64,000 nt of DNA from Intestinimonas massiliensis (ex Afouda et al. 2020) (lineage in GTDB: Bacteria; Bacillota; Clostridia; Oscillospirales; Oscillospiraceae), in contig NZ_LN869529.1 in assembly GCF_001244995.1 (NCBI RefSeq), positions 1,194,956 to 1,258,955 on the forward strand. Reading direction: 5' to 3'. Made by a program: the position numbers and the translations under genes. Shown here one piece after another: positions 16,812-24,587 of this stretch. Within the stretch, counting starts at the first letter, position 1. Each line of letters starts with the position of its first letter. The notes under the pieces are model-generated. The model was not told where the DNA came from. It ran no database searches and was given only the letters and a program-made list of their open reading frames with translations.

Positions 16812-19800
16812 TTACACCTCCTCCCCGTTCAGCTCAAGTTTCTTTTCCGGCAGGGCTGCAGGCTGGATGTCCTGTGCCTGATTCGTGGTCACCACATGAA
16901 ACACGTTGTCCGCCTTGTCGCTGGCGCCAAACCAGTTGCTGGTCTTCTCGTTGGTAAAGGAGACGGTCCCGGCGCCGCCACCGGGGACGGTGACATCCTT
17001 GCTGGCGTCACCCTCACACTCGTACTTCCAAGACCAGCCGGTGCGCTCGGCGACGGTGTAGCTTCCGGCGGTCAGGCCCTGAATCGTCGTGCTGCCCTTG
17101 CCGTCGGCATCGCAGCTTATGACCACCGTGTAGGTCTTGCCCCCACCTGTTACATCAAAGATGAAGTCCTGCTCCACCCCGCCCACGACGGTTTTTTCGA
17201 TGGTCAAGCTGCCCTGGTTGGGCTCAAACTTGGCGTAGTAGGTGGCGGCCACGTTCTTGCCGTCTACCTTTTCAGGAACATACTTGCTGTCAGCAGACAC
17301 CCGGTTCGTGCAGGCCGCGTCGCTGTACCAGCCCACGAAGCGGTATTCCTCACTGCTGGCCGCGGCGGTGGAGCCATTGGCGGTGCCGCTGAGGACTTTT
17401 ACGGTCTCGCTGGCGGGGACAACCGTGCCGCAGCCCTCCGGGCCAACCACCTGATAGTGGATAGCGACCGTCTTCTCCTGATAGTAGAAGGTAATGACGT
17501 TCAGCTTGGCCTCCGTCTGGCTTTCCTCAATGCGAATGTTCAGGGTCTGGGGGGTGGAAGTCACTAGGTCATAGTCCTCAATGGAGATGGCCGCCTCGGA
17601 AATGACCGCCCCATACCTGCCTTTGCCGTTCTTGGGTTCTGCCAGCGGTTTACCAGTCCCCTGCTCCAGATAGCGCACCTGATAGGGGTACTCATTTCGG
17701 ATGTAATACAGCTTGAGCTCCAAGCCGCCGGCCGTCAGTTCGCCGCTGGCTACCGCACCCGGCACCGCAGAGTCATAGGTAAAGCCGGGGATGGTGAGGG
17801 GGTCGGCGGTGTAGGTCGTGCCGATGTCGCCCACAGCCTGGGAGGAGGCGTACTCCGTCCAGGTCGCCCCGTCGGTATTCTGGGTGTAGTGGGTGATCTT
17901 GTAGTAGGCGTGGGTGGTATCCTTGGTATAGTAGAAGATGATCTCGTTGACCGCGCCCTCTTCCGCGCTGACTACCAGACGCTTCTGGTAGGCGTCGGGC
18001 ATCATGCCGGAGACGGGCACGAAGGTCTCGGTGACCACGGCCTTCCGGTTGTTGTCGACCGTCTTTGTATCAGCCACGGGTTCACCAGTCTCTTTGTTCA
18101 GGTACCGGACGGTGTAGGGTACAGCATCCTTCTGGATGTACTCGAAGGTAAAGATGTTCTTGGTCGGGTCGTCAATGTCAATGGTCAGGGAGTGGGACTT
18201 CACCACGGGGAAGTAGCCCTCCTGATAGCCGTCATAGAGGTCGGCGCCGCCCTTGGCCTCAAAGGTCTTGGTGACGCCCGCCAGACCGGAGCCAGTGGTG
18301 GGCGCGGCGATCTCGGTGTCAGTGCCCTGGAGCTTGTAGGAGATGGTATATTCCATCAGTGTGTTGGAGCTCCACTTGCCGTAAACCTTCAGATCCTTGT
18401 TGACGGGCATGTTGGCAAAGTCAAAGGCCTTCTCCACGCCGTTGTCCAGGTAGAACCAGCCCACAAAGGTATAGCTGCCGTTGGCAGGGGCCTCGGGAGC
18501 CGGGTCCACCAAACTACCGTGGGAGACCGTCTGGTCGGGGTGGGTGTCGAGTTTGGTCCCAGCCTCCAGCGCGGCCTTATCCAGATAGAACTCCACCGTG
18601 TGGGTGACGGGCACCCACTTGGCATAGAGGCTGAGCGCCACCTCTCCATTCACATTATTGGGTCCAGCGGGCATAGTGTGTGCGGAAAAAACAAATTCCT
18701 CTCCGGAGCATTCAGGGTTTAAATACCAACCAGCGAACGTCACAGAACCGGGCTCATACTTTGCAGGCACCTGATCATCCGTTGGAACATAGGCATAGCT
18801 GCTCAGATTTTTTTGATAGGGGATATTTTCTTCCGTGTGAATTAGCTCTGTAGGATTGTAGAACACAATGTCAAAAGAGTTCCGGGTATAATAGAGATAC
18901 ATTTCTTTGCTTACCTTGTTAAAAATGGTGTTGGGATAATAGTCACCTTTCGTAAAGCCAATGATCTCATGAAACTCTTCAGATTCCGTTAAACGTCCAC
19001 TATTCGGCAAGTACACTGTTTTATACAGGTCGTACTTCTTCCCACCGTGTTCATGTGCTCCGGTACCGTCCAAGGACTCGACATAATAGTACAGCGTGGC
19101 ACTATCGTCTGTATTATTCCTTGTAAACGTGATATTCTCACTGGGCATAGTGTCAATAGACAGTACATTTGTGCCAGGTTTGAATGTCTGACATCCGTCG
19201 GGAACTTTCCACTCTGTACCTTTATATGTTGTCCCGTTAGTTCCAACAATTGGGAACATAGTATGAATATCCGCGCCCCACTTATCCGTGATTGTCGCAA
19301 CAGTATTGTTGCTTGCCCGGAAGGTCAGCGTAAAGGTGGTGCGGTCGTAATAGACATTGACCACGCTTGAGCCATCGGCGGCCACGGTTACAGTGTCGGA
19401 GCGAACAAATGTCCACAACTTGGGGTCCAGGCCCGCGCTGCCCATGTAGCAACTGGAGGTATGGGTGTGTTCCGTTTTGCCACAGCCCAAGCAGGCATCG
19501 GTGTGGGTGTGGGTACCCTCAGTCTTGCCACAGATAGTGGGAGCAATCGACCCTGATGCTGTAGATCCTGTGTAGTAGTACCACGTACCCTTAATATAAA
19601 TATAGGTATCAAACTTTCCCTCATACACCTGACCCTCAGCAGGGTTCTTCGGCTTTCCAGTGCTGCCGGTAATAGCCCTATCTCCTACTCCAGCATAGCA
19701 GTCGGTACTGTGTGTATGGCTACTCTGCCCGCAGGTATAGCATGTATCGTCATGAGTATGCTCCTTCTGACCACAAATCAGGAAGCCGTCCTCACTATAA

Positions 19801-21347
19801 GTAAACTCCGTGCCGGGCTTTACATTGACTTCCGCAGAGTCGAGATAGGAATATTCCTCGTCATCCGCGTTCTCGCCCCAGAACACAATCGTGACCTTAG
19901 CGGTGTTGTCCGGCTGCCAAAGCGCCTTGTAGGTCTTATTTGCGGCGGGCATTTCGTCGGGCAGATCCACAACAGTCGTTCCGTCCTCAGACCACCCCTT
20001 GAAGGTATACCCAGCCTTGGTGGGCGTACCCACATTACCGATGGGCGTGCCGTAGCGGGCGTAGATGGGCTCCACGCCGTAGCCGCCGTCCAGGTCGAAC
20101 AGCATCAGACTGTAGATGCGGTCATAGTAGACCTCCACCACGGTGCTGCCGTCGGCGGCGATGGCGGGCTTCTCATACAGCAGGGCGTAGAACCCCTCAT
20201 AGGTCTTGGCCACCTCGGGCACGTTGGAGTTGGTCAGGCCCTGCCTGGTCTCCCGCCCTACCTCCGTATACTGGTCGTTGTCCACGTTCTGCTGATAGTG
20301 GATGACGGTGTAGTCCACGTTGGTGGGCTTGTAGACCACGGTGATCGTGTGGTCCTCTTGAATGTTGGTATAGTTCAGTTCAATGGAGGAAGAGGTTTCC
20401 GCCGCTTCGCCCACATAGGGCAGATAGCCCTGCACGACCGGGAAGGTGACCGTAGCGCTGAAGCTGCTGCCCGCGGCCAGGCTGGCGGTGTAGGGGTCGG
20501 CTACCATCTCGCCATTCTCGAACACATAGTGGATGACCACATTGTAGGTCGCCGGGGTAGGCGTCTCATTCGCCAGAAGCATCCGCTTCAGGGAATAACC
20601 ATGGACCACAGGGGTGCTGTAGTCCACTGCGCCGGCCTCCTCGCCGGAGGCATCCTCCCCTTCCGCCGCTGGCTCCTCGGTGGGCGCAGGGGCCTCAGGT
20701 TCCTCGGTGGCCGCGGGGGCCTCGGGTTCCTCGGTGGGCGCGGGGGCCTCAGGTTCCTCGGTGGGCGCCGGGGTCTCGGGTTCCTCGGTGGCCGCCGGGG
20801 CCTCGGGTTCCTCGGTGGGCGCAGGGGCCTCGGGTTCCTCGGTAGGCGCGGGGGCCTCGGGTTCCTCCACAGGCTCCTCCGGCAGCTCGACCACGGCAGG
20901 CTCAGTCACGATGGCCACCACCGGCTCCTCCGGCAGCTCAATGACGGTGGGCTCGGTCACAGTGACCACCACAGGCTCGCTCAGGATGGTCTCCCCGCCG
21001 ATGACACTGCGGCAGCGCACATAGGCCTGGCCGTTCTCGTCCAGCAGGTTGACCACCATAGGGTAGCTCAAATTACACTCCGCCTCGGTCTGGCCAAAGA
21101 TATCCACCCACAGCTCCGGGGATTCCATCACCCGGATCTGCCACTGATAGGTCTCGGCGTCCGCAGGGTCTGCCGTGAGGACCGTCTTTTCGTTTTCCGG
21201 CAGCTCGACCGCCTCGACCGCGTCCTCCTCCAGCATCAGGGCGAGTGTACTCACATCCGGCTCGAGCCCCGGCTCAAAGGCGTAGGCTGGGACCATGCCC
21301 GCAAGCAGACCCAGGCACAGCGCCAGCGCCAAAATTCGTTTCTTCAT
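16812..21347 (-). CDS. 1511-residue repeat adhesin (InlB-B, MucBP-like and prealbumin-like modules)
   Basis: Signal peptide (1-23, ending AYA), then an Ig-like start, a low-complexity EEPEAPAPT repeat stalk (about 160-230), and a long array of Listeria-Bacteroides/InlB-B and MucBP-type repeats (LFDLDGGYGVEPIYARYGT...GYTFKGWSEDG; VRYLNKETGEPVADTK; YKITHYTQNTDG). Four Cys-His units of the type CGKTEHTHTSSCY lie around residues 520-635 and could bind metal. A prealbumin-like domain (LTIEKTVVGGVEQDFIFDV, near 1380) precedes the C-terminus PEKKLELNGEEV. There is no LPxTG motif, membrane tail or SLH domain, so it must be held by partner proteins. The stretch 18700-19800 has visibly lower GC, suggesting an exchanged module. 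Confidence 0.82.
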   Translation of the reverse strand: MKKRILALALCLGLLAGMVPAYAFEPGLEPDVSTLALMLEEDAVEAVELPENEKTVLTADPADAETYQWQIRVMESPELWVDIFGQTEAECNLSYPMVVNLLDENGQAYVRCRSVIGGETILSEPVVVTVTEPTVIELPEEPVVAIVTEPAVVELPEEPVEEPEAPAPTEEPEAPAPTEEPEAPAATEEPETPAPTEEPEAPAPTEEPEAPAATEEPEAPAPTEEPAAEGEDASGEEAGAVDYSTPVVHGYSLKRMLLANETPTPATYNVVIHYVFENGEMVADPYTASLAAGSSFSATVTFPVVQGYLPYVGEAAETSSSIELNYTNIQEDHTITVVYKPTNVDYTVIHYQQNVDNDQYTEVGRETRQGLTNSNVPEVAKTYEGFYALLYEKPAIAADGSTVVEVYYDRIYSLMLFDLDGGYGVEPIYARYGTPIGNVGTPTKAGYTFKGWSEDGTTVVDLPDEMPAANKTYKALWQPDNTAKVTIVFWGENADDEEYSYLDSAEVNVKPGTEFTYSEDGFLICGQKEHTHDDTCYTCGQSSHTHSTDCYAGVGDRAITGSTGKPKNPAEGQVYEGKFDTYIYIKGTWYYYTGSTASGSIAPTICGKTEGTHTHTDACLGCGKTEHTHTSSCYMGSAGLDPKLWTFVRSDTVTVAADGSSVVNVYYDRTTFTLTFRASNNTVATITDKWGADIHTMFPIVGTNGTTYKGTEWKVPDGCQTFKPGTNVLSIDTMPSENITFTRNNTDDSATLYYYVESLDGTGAHEHGGKKYDLYKTVYLPNSGRLTESEEFHEIIGFTKGDYYPNTIFNKVSKEMYLYYTRNSFDIVFYNPTELIHTEENIPYQKNLSSYAYVPTDDQVPAKYEPGSVTFAGWYLNPECSGEEFVFSAHTMPAGPNNVNGEVALSLYAKWVPVTHTVEFYLDKAALEAGTKLDTHPDQTVSHGSLVDPAPEAPANGSYTFVGWFYLDNGVEKAFDFANMPVNKDLKVYGKWSSNTLMEYTISYKLQGTDTEIAAPTTGSGLAGVTKTFEAKGGADLYDGYQEGYFPVVKSHSLTIDIDDPTKNIFTFEYIQKDAVPYTVRYLNKETGEPVADTKTVDNNRKAVVTETFVPVSGMMPDAYQKRLVVSAEEGAVNEIIFYYTKDTTHAYYKITHYTQNTDGATWTEYASSQAVGDIGTTYTADPLTIPGFTYDSAVPGAVASGELTAGGLELKLYYIRNEYPYQVRYLEQGTGKPLAEPKNGKGRYGAVISEAAISIEDYDLVTSTPQTLNIRIEESQTEAKLNVITFYYQEKTVAIHYQVVGPEGCGTVVPASETVKVLSGTANGSTAAASSEEYRFVGWYSDAACTNRVSADSKYVPEKVDGKNVAATYYAKFEPNQGSLTIEKTVVGGVEQDFIFDVTGGGKTYTVVISCDADGKGSTTIQGLTAGSYTVAERTGWSWKYECEGDASKDVTVPGGGAGTVSFTNEKTSNWFGASDKADNVFHVVTTNQAQDIQPAALPEKKLELNGEEV

Positions 21348-21373
21348 CCTAAGTCACACCTCTTTTCCGGGCG

Positions 21374-21955
21374 TCACGCCGCCGCCGGCCAGCCCTGCAC
21401 GTCCAGGACCGTGCCCCCGGCCGGGATCGGATTGTTCTTCACCTGCACCGCCTGGGCCTCAATGTCGATGGCAACGGTGCAATTCTGATATGCATTGCCC
21501 ATATCGGCCGAGAAGGTGACGGTATCAAACAGGGCCACGCGGTTTTCCACGCCGGAGGCCACAGGCTCGGCGCAGTAATACCAGCCGTCCTTTTGCAGCC
21601 ACTTCCGGGCATCCACATTCAGCGACACCACATCGCCGGAGAGCGGCGTGCCATCCGCCCCGGTGACGGTCACCGCCACCTTCACACGGGTATAGAAGGG
21701 CTGGCTGCCGCTGTTCTCCACATAGGGGATCTTGGACACCGACTGGCCGGGCATCACGCCGGTGATCGGCTCGTCGGGATACTCGGCCAGTTGGCCGTCC
21801 GCACCCTGCTGCATCTCGTGCAGGGTCAGCTCCACGGTGCCGGTGGTAATCACGTTGGTGGCTCTGCCCTCCGCCGTGAAGTAGGCCAGGGTGCCCAGGG
21901 CGCACAGGGCCAGCACCGCGGCGATCACGCCGGCAATCGCAAGTCGTTTCTTCAT
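21374..21955 (-). CDS. TasA-like protein with SipW-type signal peptide
   Basis: A 193-residue exported protein. The N-terminus MKKRLAIAG...LGTLAYFTAEGRATNVITTG is a SipW-type signal with the cleavage region before the beta-sandwich. The mature part contains VMPGQSVSKIPYVENSGSQPFYTRVKVAV, the common core of TasA/CotE-like subunits. It lies 26 bp before the large adhesin gene. Sequence similarity to the other three SipW-type proteins in the operon is limited to the signal and the NTFTVG/VELTL strand, so these are diverged subunits and not recent duplicates. Confidence 0.8.
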   Translation of the reverse strand: MKKRLAIAGVIAAVLALCALGTLAYFTAEGRATNVITTGTVELTLHEMQQGADGQLAEYPDEPITGVMPGQSVSKIPYVENSGSQPFYTRVKVAVTVTGADGTPLSGDVVSLNVDARKWLQKDGWYYCAEPVASGVENRVALFDTVTFSADMGNAYQNCTVAIDIEAQAVQVKNNPIPAGGTVLDVQGWPAAA

Positions 21956-22085
21956 CCTCTTACCGCCTTTCCGTCCGGAATCGAATGCTCTCTATGTTCA
22001 CTGCTGTTCTCACAGGAATGGTCAAAGTCATGTGCGGGGATGGGGTCTGCAAGGGGTCTTTTCTGGCAGGGAGGCCGAAATCAAT

Positions 22086-22116
22086 GGCGGAGGGGAGGGG
22101 GAAACTCCCCTCCGCC
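22086..22116 (-). other. Intercistronic hairpin
   Basis: A perfect 12-bp stem (GGCGGAGGGGAG and complement, 7-base loop) lies 39 bp downstream of the 22155-22805 gene in the 199-bp gap of the surface operon. No T-run follows on the minus strand, so partial termination or mRNA stabilisation is more likely than full termination. Confidence 0.55.
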
Positions 22117-22154
22117 CGTTATGTCTGGGAACCGGTACCGCTGGGAATGGGAAA

Positions 22155-22805
22155 TCAAGCCAGAAGGGTCTCGTCGGGGAACAGAGCCTTGAACGCCTCA
22201 GCGCGGGCGGCCTGCTTGGCGTCCGGATCCTCGGTGGTGTAGAAGCCCTCGGCCTGGATGGCGTAGGCAGTAATCACGATGCTGTAAGTACCGTCAGCCT
22301 TAATCATGTCCTGAGTCACGGTCGCGGGAACAGTGACCTCGTCAAAGTAGGTCACGGACTCGCCCGCCGCCTTGGGGCTGAGCACGCCCAGGATGACATA
22401 GCCTTTCTCGATGTCAGCGGCCATGATCTTGGGTTTGACAGTGCTGGAGAACCAGGCGCTGATCATTTCCTTGGGGTCGCTAACCTTCTGGGCAGTTGCC
22501 CAGTCCTTGATGAGCTTCCGGAAATCATCCGAGAGCTGTACCTTCATAAAGGTGTAGGCAGTCTGGCTGCCCTGCGCAACGTTGATGGTGGGGTCCTTGG
22601 CGATGGTCTTGCCGGGGATCAGGCGGACGTCGTCCGCACTCGTATCGCCCAGCCAGCCAGGCTCGGTCAGGGTGATGTCCACGTTGCCCACGGTAAAGGT
22701 GTTGGTCTTGCTATCAGTGTCAGTGAAGTAGGCCAGAGACGCACCGATGACCAGAGTGGCCAGCATGCAGACGGCCAGAGCGGCAGTCAGAATCTTTTTC
22801 TTCAT
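22155..22805 (-). CDS. TasA-like protein with SipW-type signal peptide
   Basis: A 216-residue exported protein. Signal MKKKILTAALAVCML...GASLAYFTDTDSKTNTFTVGNVDITLTEP is a textbook SipW-type signal, with the conserved NTFTVGNVDITL strand. The remainder is beta-rich with a VLGVLSPKAAGESVTYFDEVTVP segment and a C-terminal helical tail (DAKQAARAEAFKALF). Together with its upstream neighbour it is the best candidate for a major fibre subunit because both sit directly after the signal peptidase gene. A weak AGGAAAG ribosome site precedes the ATG. Confidence 0.83.
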   Translation of the reverse strand: MKKKILTAALAVCMLATLVIGASLAYFTDTDSKTNTFTVGNVDITLTEPGWLGDTSADDVRLIPGKTIAKDPTINVAQGSQTAYTFMKVQLSDDFRKLIKDWATAQKVSDPKEMISAWFSSTVKPKIMAADIEKGYVILGVLSPKAAGESVTYFDEVTVPATVTQDMIKADGTYSIVITAYAIQAEGFYTTEDPDAKQAARAEAFKALFPDETLLA

Positions 22806-22859
22806 GATCCAGCTTTCCTTTCTTATCTTATTTCTTAACTATGTAGTATGGCTTACTAA

Positions 22860-23438
22860 TTAAGTAGCGGAAACCGTTTCCCAAGCGACCTGAACGGGAG
22901 TCTTGCTCTCAGTTCCCGTAATGCCAGCAGACTGGATGGCGTAGGCCTGGAAAGACAGGGTGGCATTTGCATCCAGTGTAGTAATGCTGTCCTTAACAGT
23001 AATGGTATTCTCTGCAAGAACTTCATAAGATACATCCGAAGTGGTTGCATCCACAGTACGGTAATAGATGCCGGAACCTTCCGTCAGTTCCGTCCAACCA
23101 GCGGCAATGGTATATGCGAAGTTGGCATCAAAGCTGTTGCCTTTTACTACTTTTACAAACAAATAGCATGCTTCACTGTTAGCCTTAACGACGACCTTAG
23201 CTTCTTTCTCAATGTTTACGCCAGGGCTAACCTTATAAGTCTGGGCTTTCGCTTCAGTCTCGGCATCCAGGAAGGTATTCTTGCCGATTTCTTTCTCTTG
23301 CAGGGTAATATCAACCTGCCCGACCGTAAAGGTGTTGGTGATGGTCGATGTCTGCGCAGTCAGCCAGGCCAGCGTGCCACCGATGCCGATGGCCACGGCC
23401 AGCGCCAGGGAAAGTACCAGGGTCAGTGTCTTTTTCAT
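22860..23438 (-). CDS. TasA-like protein with SipW-type signal peptide
   Basis: A 192-residue exported protein directly behind sipW. It starts at the ATG 23438, which has AGGAG upstream; the open frame continues back into sipW sequence but that is a shadow. The signal region ends GGTLAWLTAQTSTITNTFTV and is followed by GQVDITLQEKE, then VSPGVNIEKEAKVVVKANSEACYLFVKVV, the typical TasA/camelysin core. GC content is lower than in its neighbours. It is the predicted first substrate of the SipW peptidase by gene order. Confidence 0.85.
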   Translation of the reverse strand: MKKTLTLVLSLALAVAIGIGGTLAWLTAQTSTITNTFTVGQVDITLQEKEIGKNTFLDAETEAKAQTYKVSPGVNIEKEAKVVVKANSEACYLFVKVVKGNSFDANFAYTIAAGWTELTEGSGIYYRTVDATTSDVSYEVLAENTITVKDSITTLDANATLSFQAYAIQSAGITGTESKTPVQVAWETVSAT

Positions 23439-23496
23439 GTGTTTTCTTCTCCTTTCTTCTCTTGGGGTCGCTTGTTTTGGGTACCGGGTAAGTTTA

Positions 23497-24063
23497 TCAA
23501 ATGCCTTTCGGCTTTCCCCCTGTATCAGGCTGGGCGGCGCGCTTTTTCTCCGCCGCCTTCCGGTCGGACTTTTCCGCCCATTTGAGCAGCTCGGGCGTGA
23601 ACAGAAGCACCAGCAGCACGCCGATGACGCTCCAGCCCACATACATGCCGGGCGGATGGGTGAGAAAATTGGACAGATAGCCCAGCTTGGGTATGCAAAA
23701 CACCGGCTTACCGATCAAATTCTTGAAGTGGACCGGCGCGCCGTCCACGGCGTCGTTGGCGTCGCCCTTGGTGGTGAAGCGCTGGTTCTCGCCGTCAATG
23801 TCCACCACCCGGTGGGTGGCCACCACCAGGTCCTCGTTCATGACAAAGGTGATGGGGTCCCCCACCTGAATCTGCTCCGCCGGGACCTTTTTGACATAAA
23901 TCAGCGCGCCGGTGGGGTAGGTGGGCTCCATACTGCCGCTGAGGACCACGAAGGGGGTCAGCCCCACCAGCCGCACGCCCACCAGCAGCACCGCCAGCAG
24001 AACGACCGCCGCCACCAGCACCGTCGTCACGATATTCCACAGCCTTTTCAGCAGCGTGGGCAT
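23497..24063 (-). CDS. sipW: SipW-like signal peptidase I
   Basis: A 188-residue membrane serine protease of the ER/SipW type, which uses Ser and His instead of Ser-Lys. An N-terminal membrane helix (10-35) leads to the catalytic serine in VVLSGSMEPTYPTG (Ser44); the second catalytic residue is His84 in VVATHRVVD; a second membrane helix (about 142-160) precedes a basic cytosolic tail. In Bacillus subtilis SipW matures TasA and TapA; here four genes downstream encode proteins with matching signal peptides. The ATG at 24063 is preceded by GGGAGG and then by the arm of a long inverted repeat. Confidence 0.88.
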   Translation of the reverse strand: MPTLLKRLWNIVTTVLVAAVVLLAVLLVGVRLVGLTPFVVLSGSMEPTYPTGALIYVKKVPAEQIQVGDPITFVMNEDLVVATHRVVDIDGENQRFTTKGDANDAVDGAPVHFKNLIGKPVFCIPKLGYLSNFLTHPPGMYVGWSVIGVLLVLLFTPELLKWAEKSDRKAAEKKRAAQPDTGGKPKGI

Positions 24064-24324
24064 CGGCTTCCCTCCCGTTTGGTTACAAATTTCATTTTTG
24101 CTGCGCTGTTTGGCGCAATCATGCGCTTTTTCTTGTGTCGCATCAAATTCCTACAAATATGCTTTGTTTTCTCAATTTTACACAGAACATGGAACTATTT
24201 GTATGGTAACACTTTCGTGCAAGGAAGTCTACGCATAAAAGCAAAAAATTTTTACTAATCACTTCTCTTTTTGTAACCAAAGCATGCGTCCCCCTCACAA
24301 AACGTGTTTTGGGAGACTTCCAGC
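24020..24324. repeat. Tandem 305-bp module, copy A (next to sipW)
   Basis: This stretch, from the first codons of sipW through an AT-rich gap to a partial recombinase 3' end, is repeated at 24325-24630 with an offset of 305-306 bp at every landmark (start ATG 24063 versus 24368; inverted-repeat arm 24078 versus 24383; GGGAGACTT 24311 versus 24618). Similarity is high at the ends and lower in the middle. Copy A's recombinase tail is out of frame after the text EVSQNTF. Confidence 0.85.
24078..24281. repeat. 204-bp element A bounded by perfect 12-bp inverted repeat
   Basis: TTTGGTTACAAA (24078-24089) and its exact complement TTTGTAACCAAA (24270-24281) bound the gap between sipW and the ghost recombinase end. 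The left arm abuts the sipW ribosome site. The interior is AT-rich with no gene and no convincing promoter. Inner repeats comparable to those of element B are present but degenerate (24121-24144 and 24214-24235). Confidence 0.85.
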
Positions 24325-24368
24325 ACCGTCGCCACGATATTCCACAGCTTTTTCCGCAACGAGGGCAT
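24255..24368 (-). pseudogene. Chimeric sipW-start / recombinase-end fragment
   Basis: A 37-codon frame reads MPSLRKKLWNIVATVL, matching the start of SipW, then EVSQNTF, matching the recombinase near its C-terminus, and then goes out of frame to a TAG. It is the junction product of the tandem duplication and marks the breakpoint near 24325. No function is expected. Confidence 0.7.
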
Positions 24369-24382
24369 TGACTTCCCTCCCA

Positions 24383-24587
24383 TTCGGTTACAAATTTCAT
24401 TTTTTCCGCGCTGTTCCGCGCAACCATGTAGACTTTCTTGCGCAAGAGTGATACGATATCAACAGTGCTGGATTCTATGTAAAACGGCGAAATAACGGCA
24501 CCTTTGATGGGACTTCTATCCTGCGCAGGAAAGTCTACACATAAAAGCAAAAATTTTTTACAAATTACTTTTCTTTTTGTAACCGAA
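24383..24587. repeat. 205-bp element B bounded by perfect 12-bp inverted repeat
   Basis: TTCGGTTACAAA (24383-24394) and TTTGTAACCGAA (24576-24587). The base that differs from element A is changed in both arms, so pairing is kept. The right arm lies within the last codons of the recombinase gene. Confidence 0.85.
24428..24538. repeat. Inner inverted repeat of element B (possible recombinase sites)
   Basis: Two inverted 20-mers (24428-24447 and 24519-24538) are identical at 18 of 20 positions. Each contains its own perfect 12-bp palindrome, TCTTGCGCAAGA and TCCTGCGCAGGA; both differences are symmetrical and keep the palindromes. They enclose 71 bp. Short palindromic sites in inverted orientation are what Hin/Gin-type serine recombinases act on, but no sites are known for this enzyme. 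Confidence 0.7.

Noticed and set aside
16812..16880. LPxTG-like sortase signal at the adhesin C-terminus (LPEKK)
   Set aside because: LPEKK lacks the Thr-Gly, and no hydrophobic segment with basic tail follows.
20670..20880. Short tandem repeats resembling a CRISPR array
   Set aside because: They are in-frame codon repeats encoding the EEPEAPAPT stalk of the adhesin, without spacers.
24383..24587. Element B as a MITE
   Set aside because: There is no target duplication at the arms, the right arm is part of the recombinase coding end, and the copy A arrangement is explained by tandem duplication.
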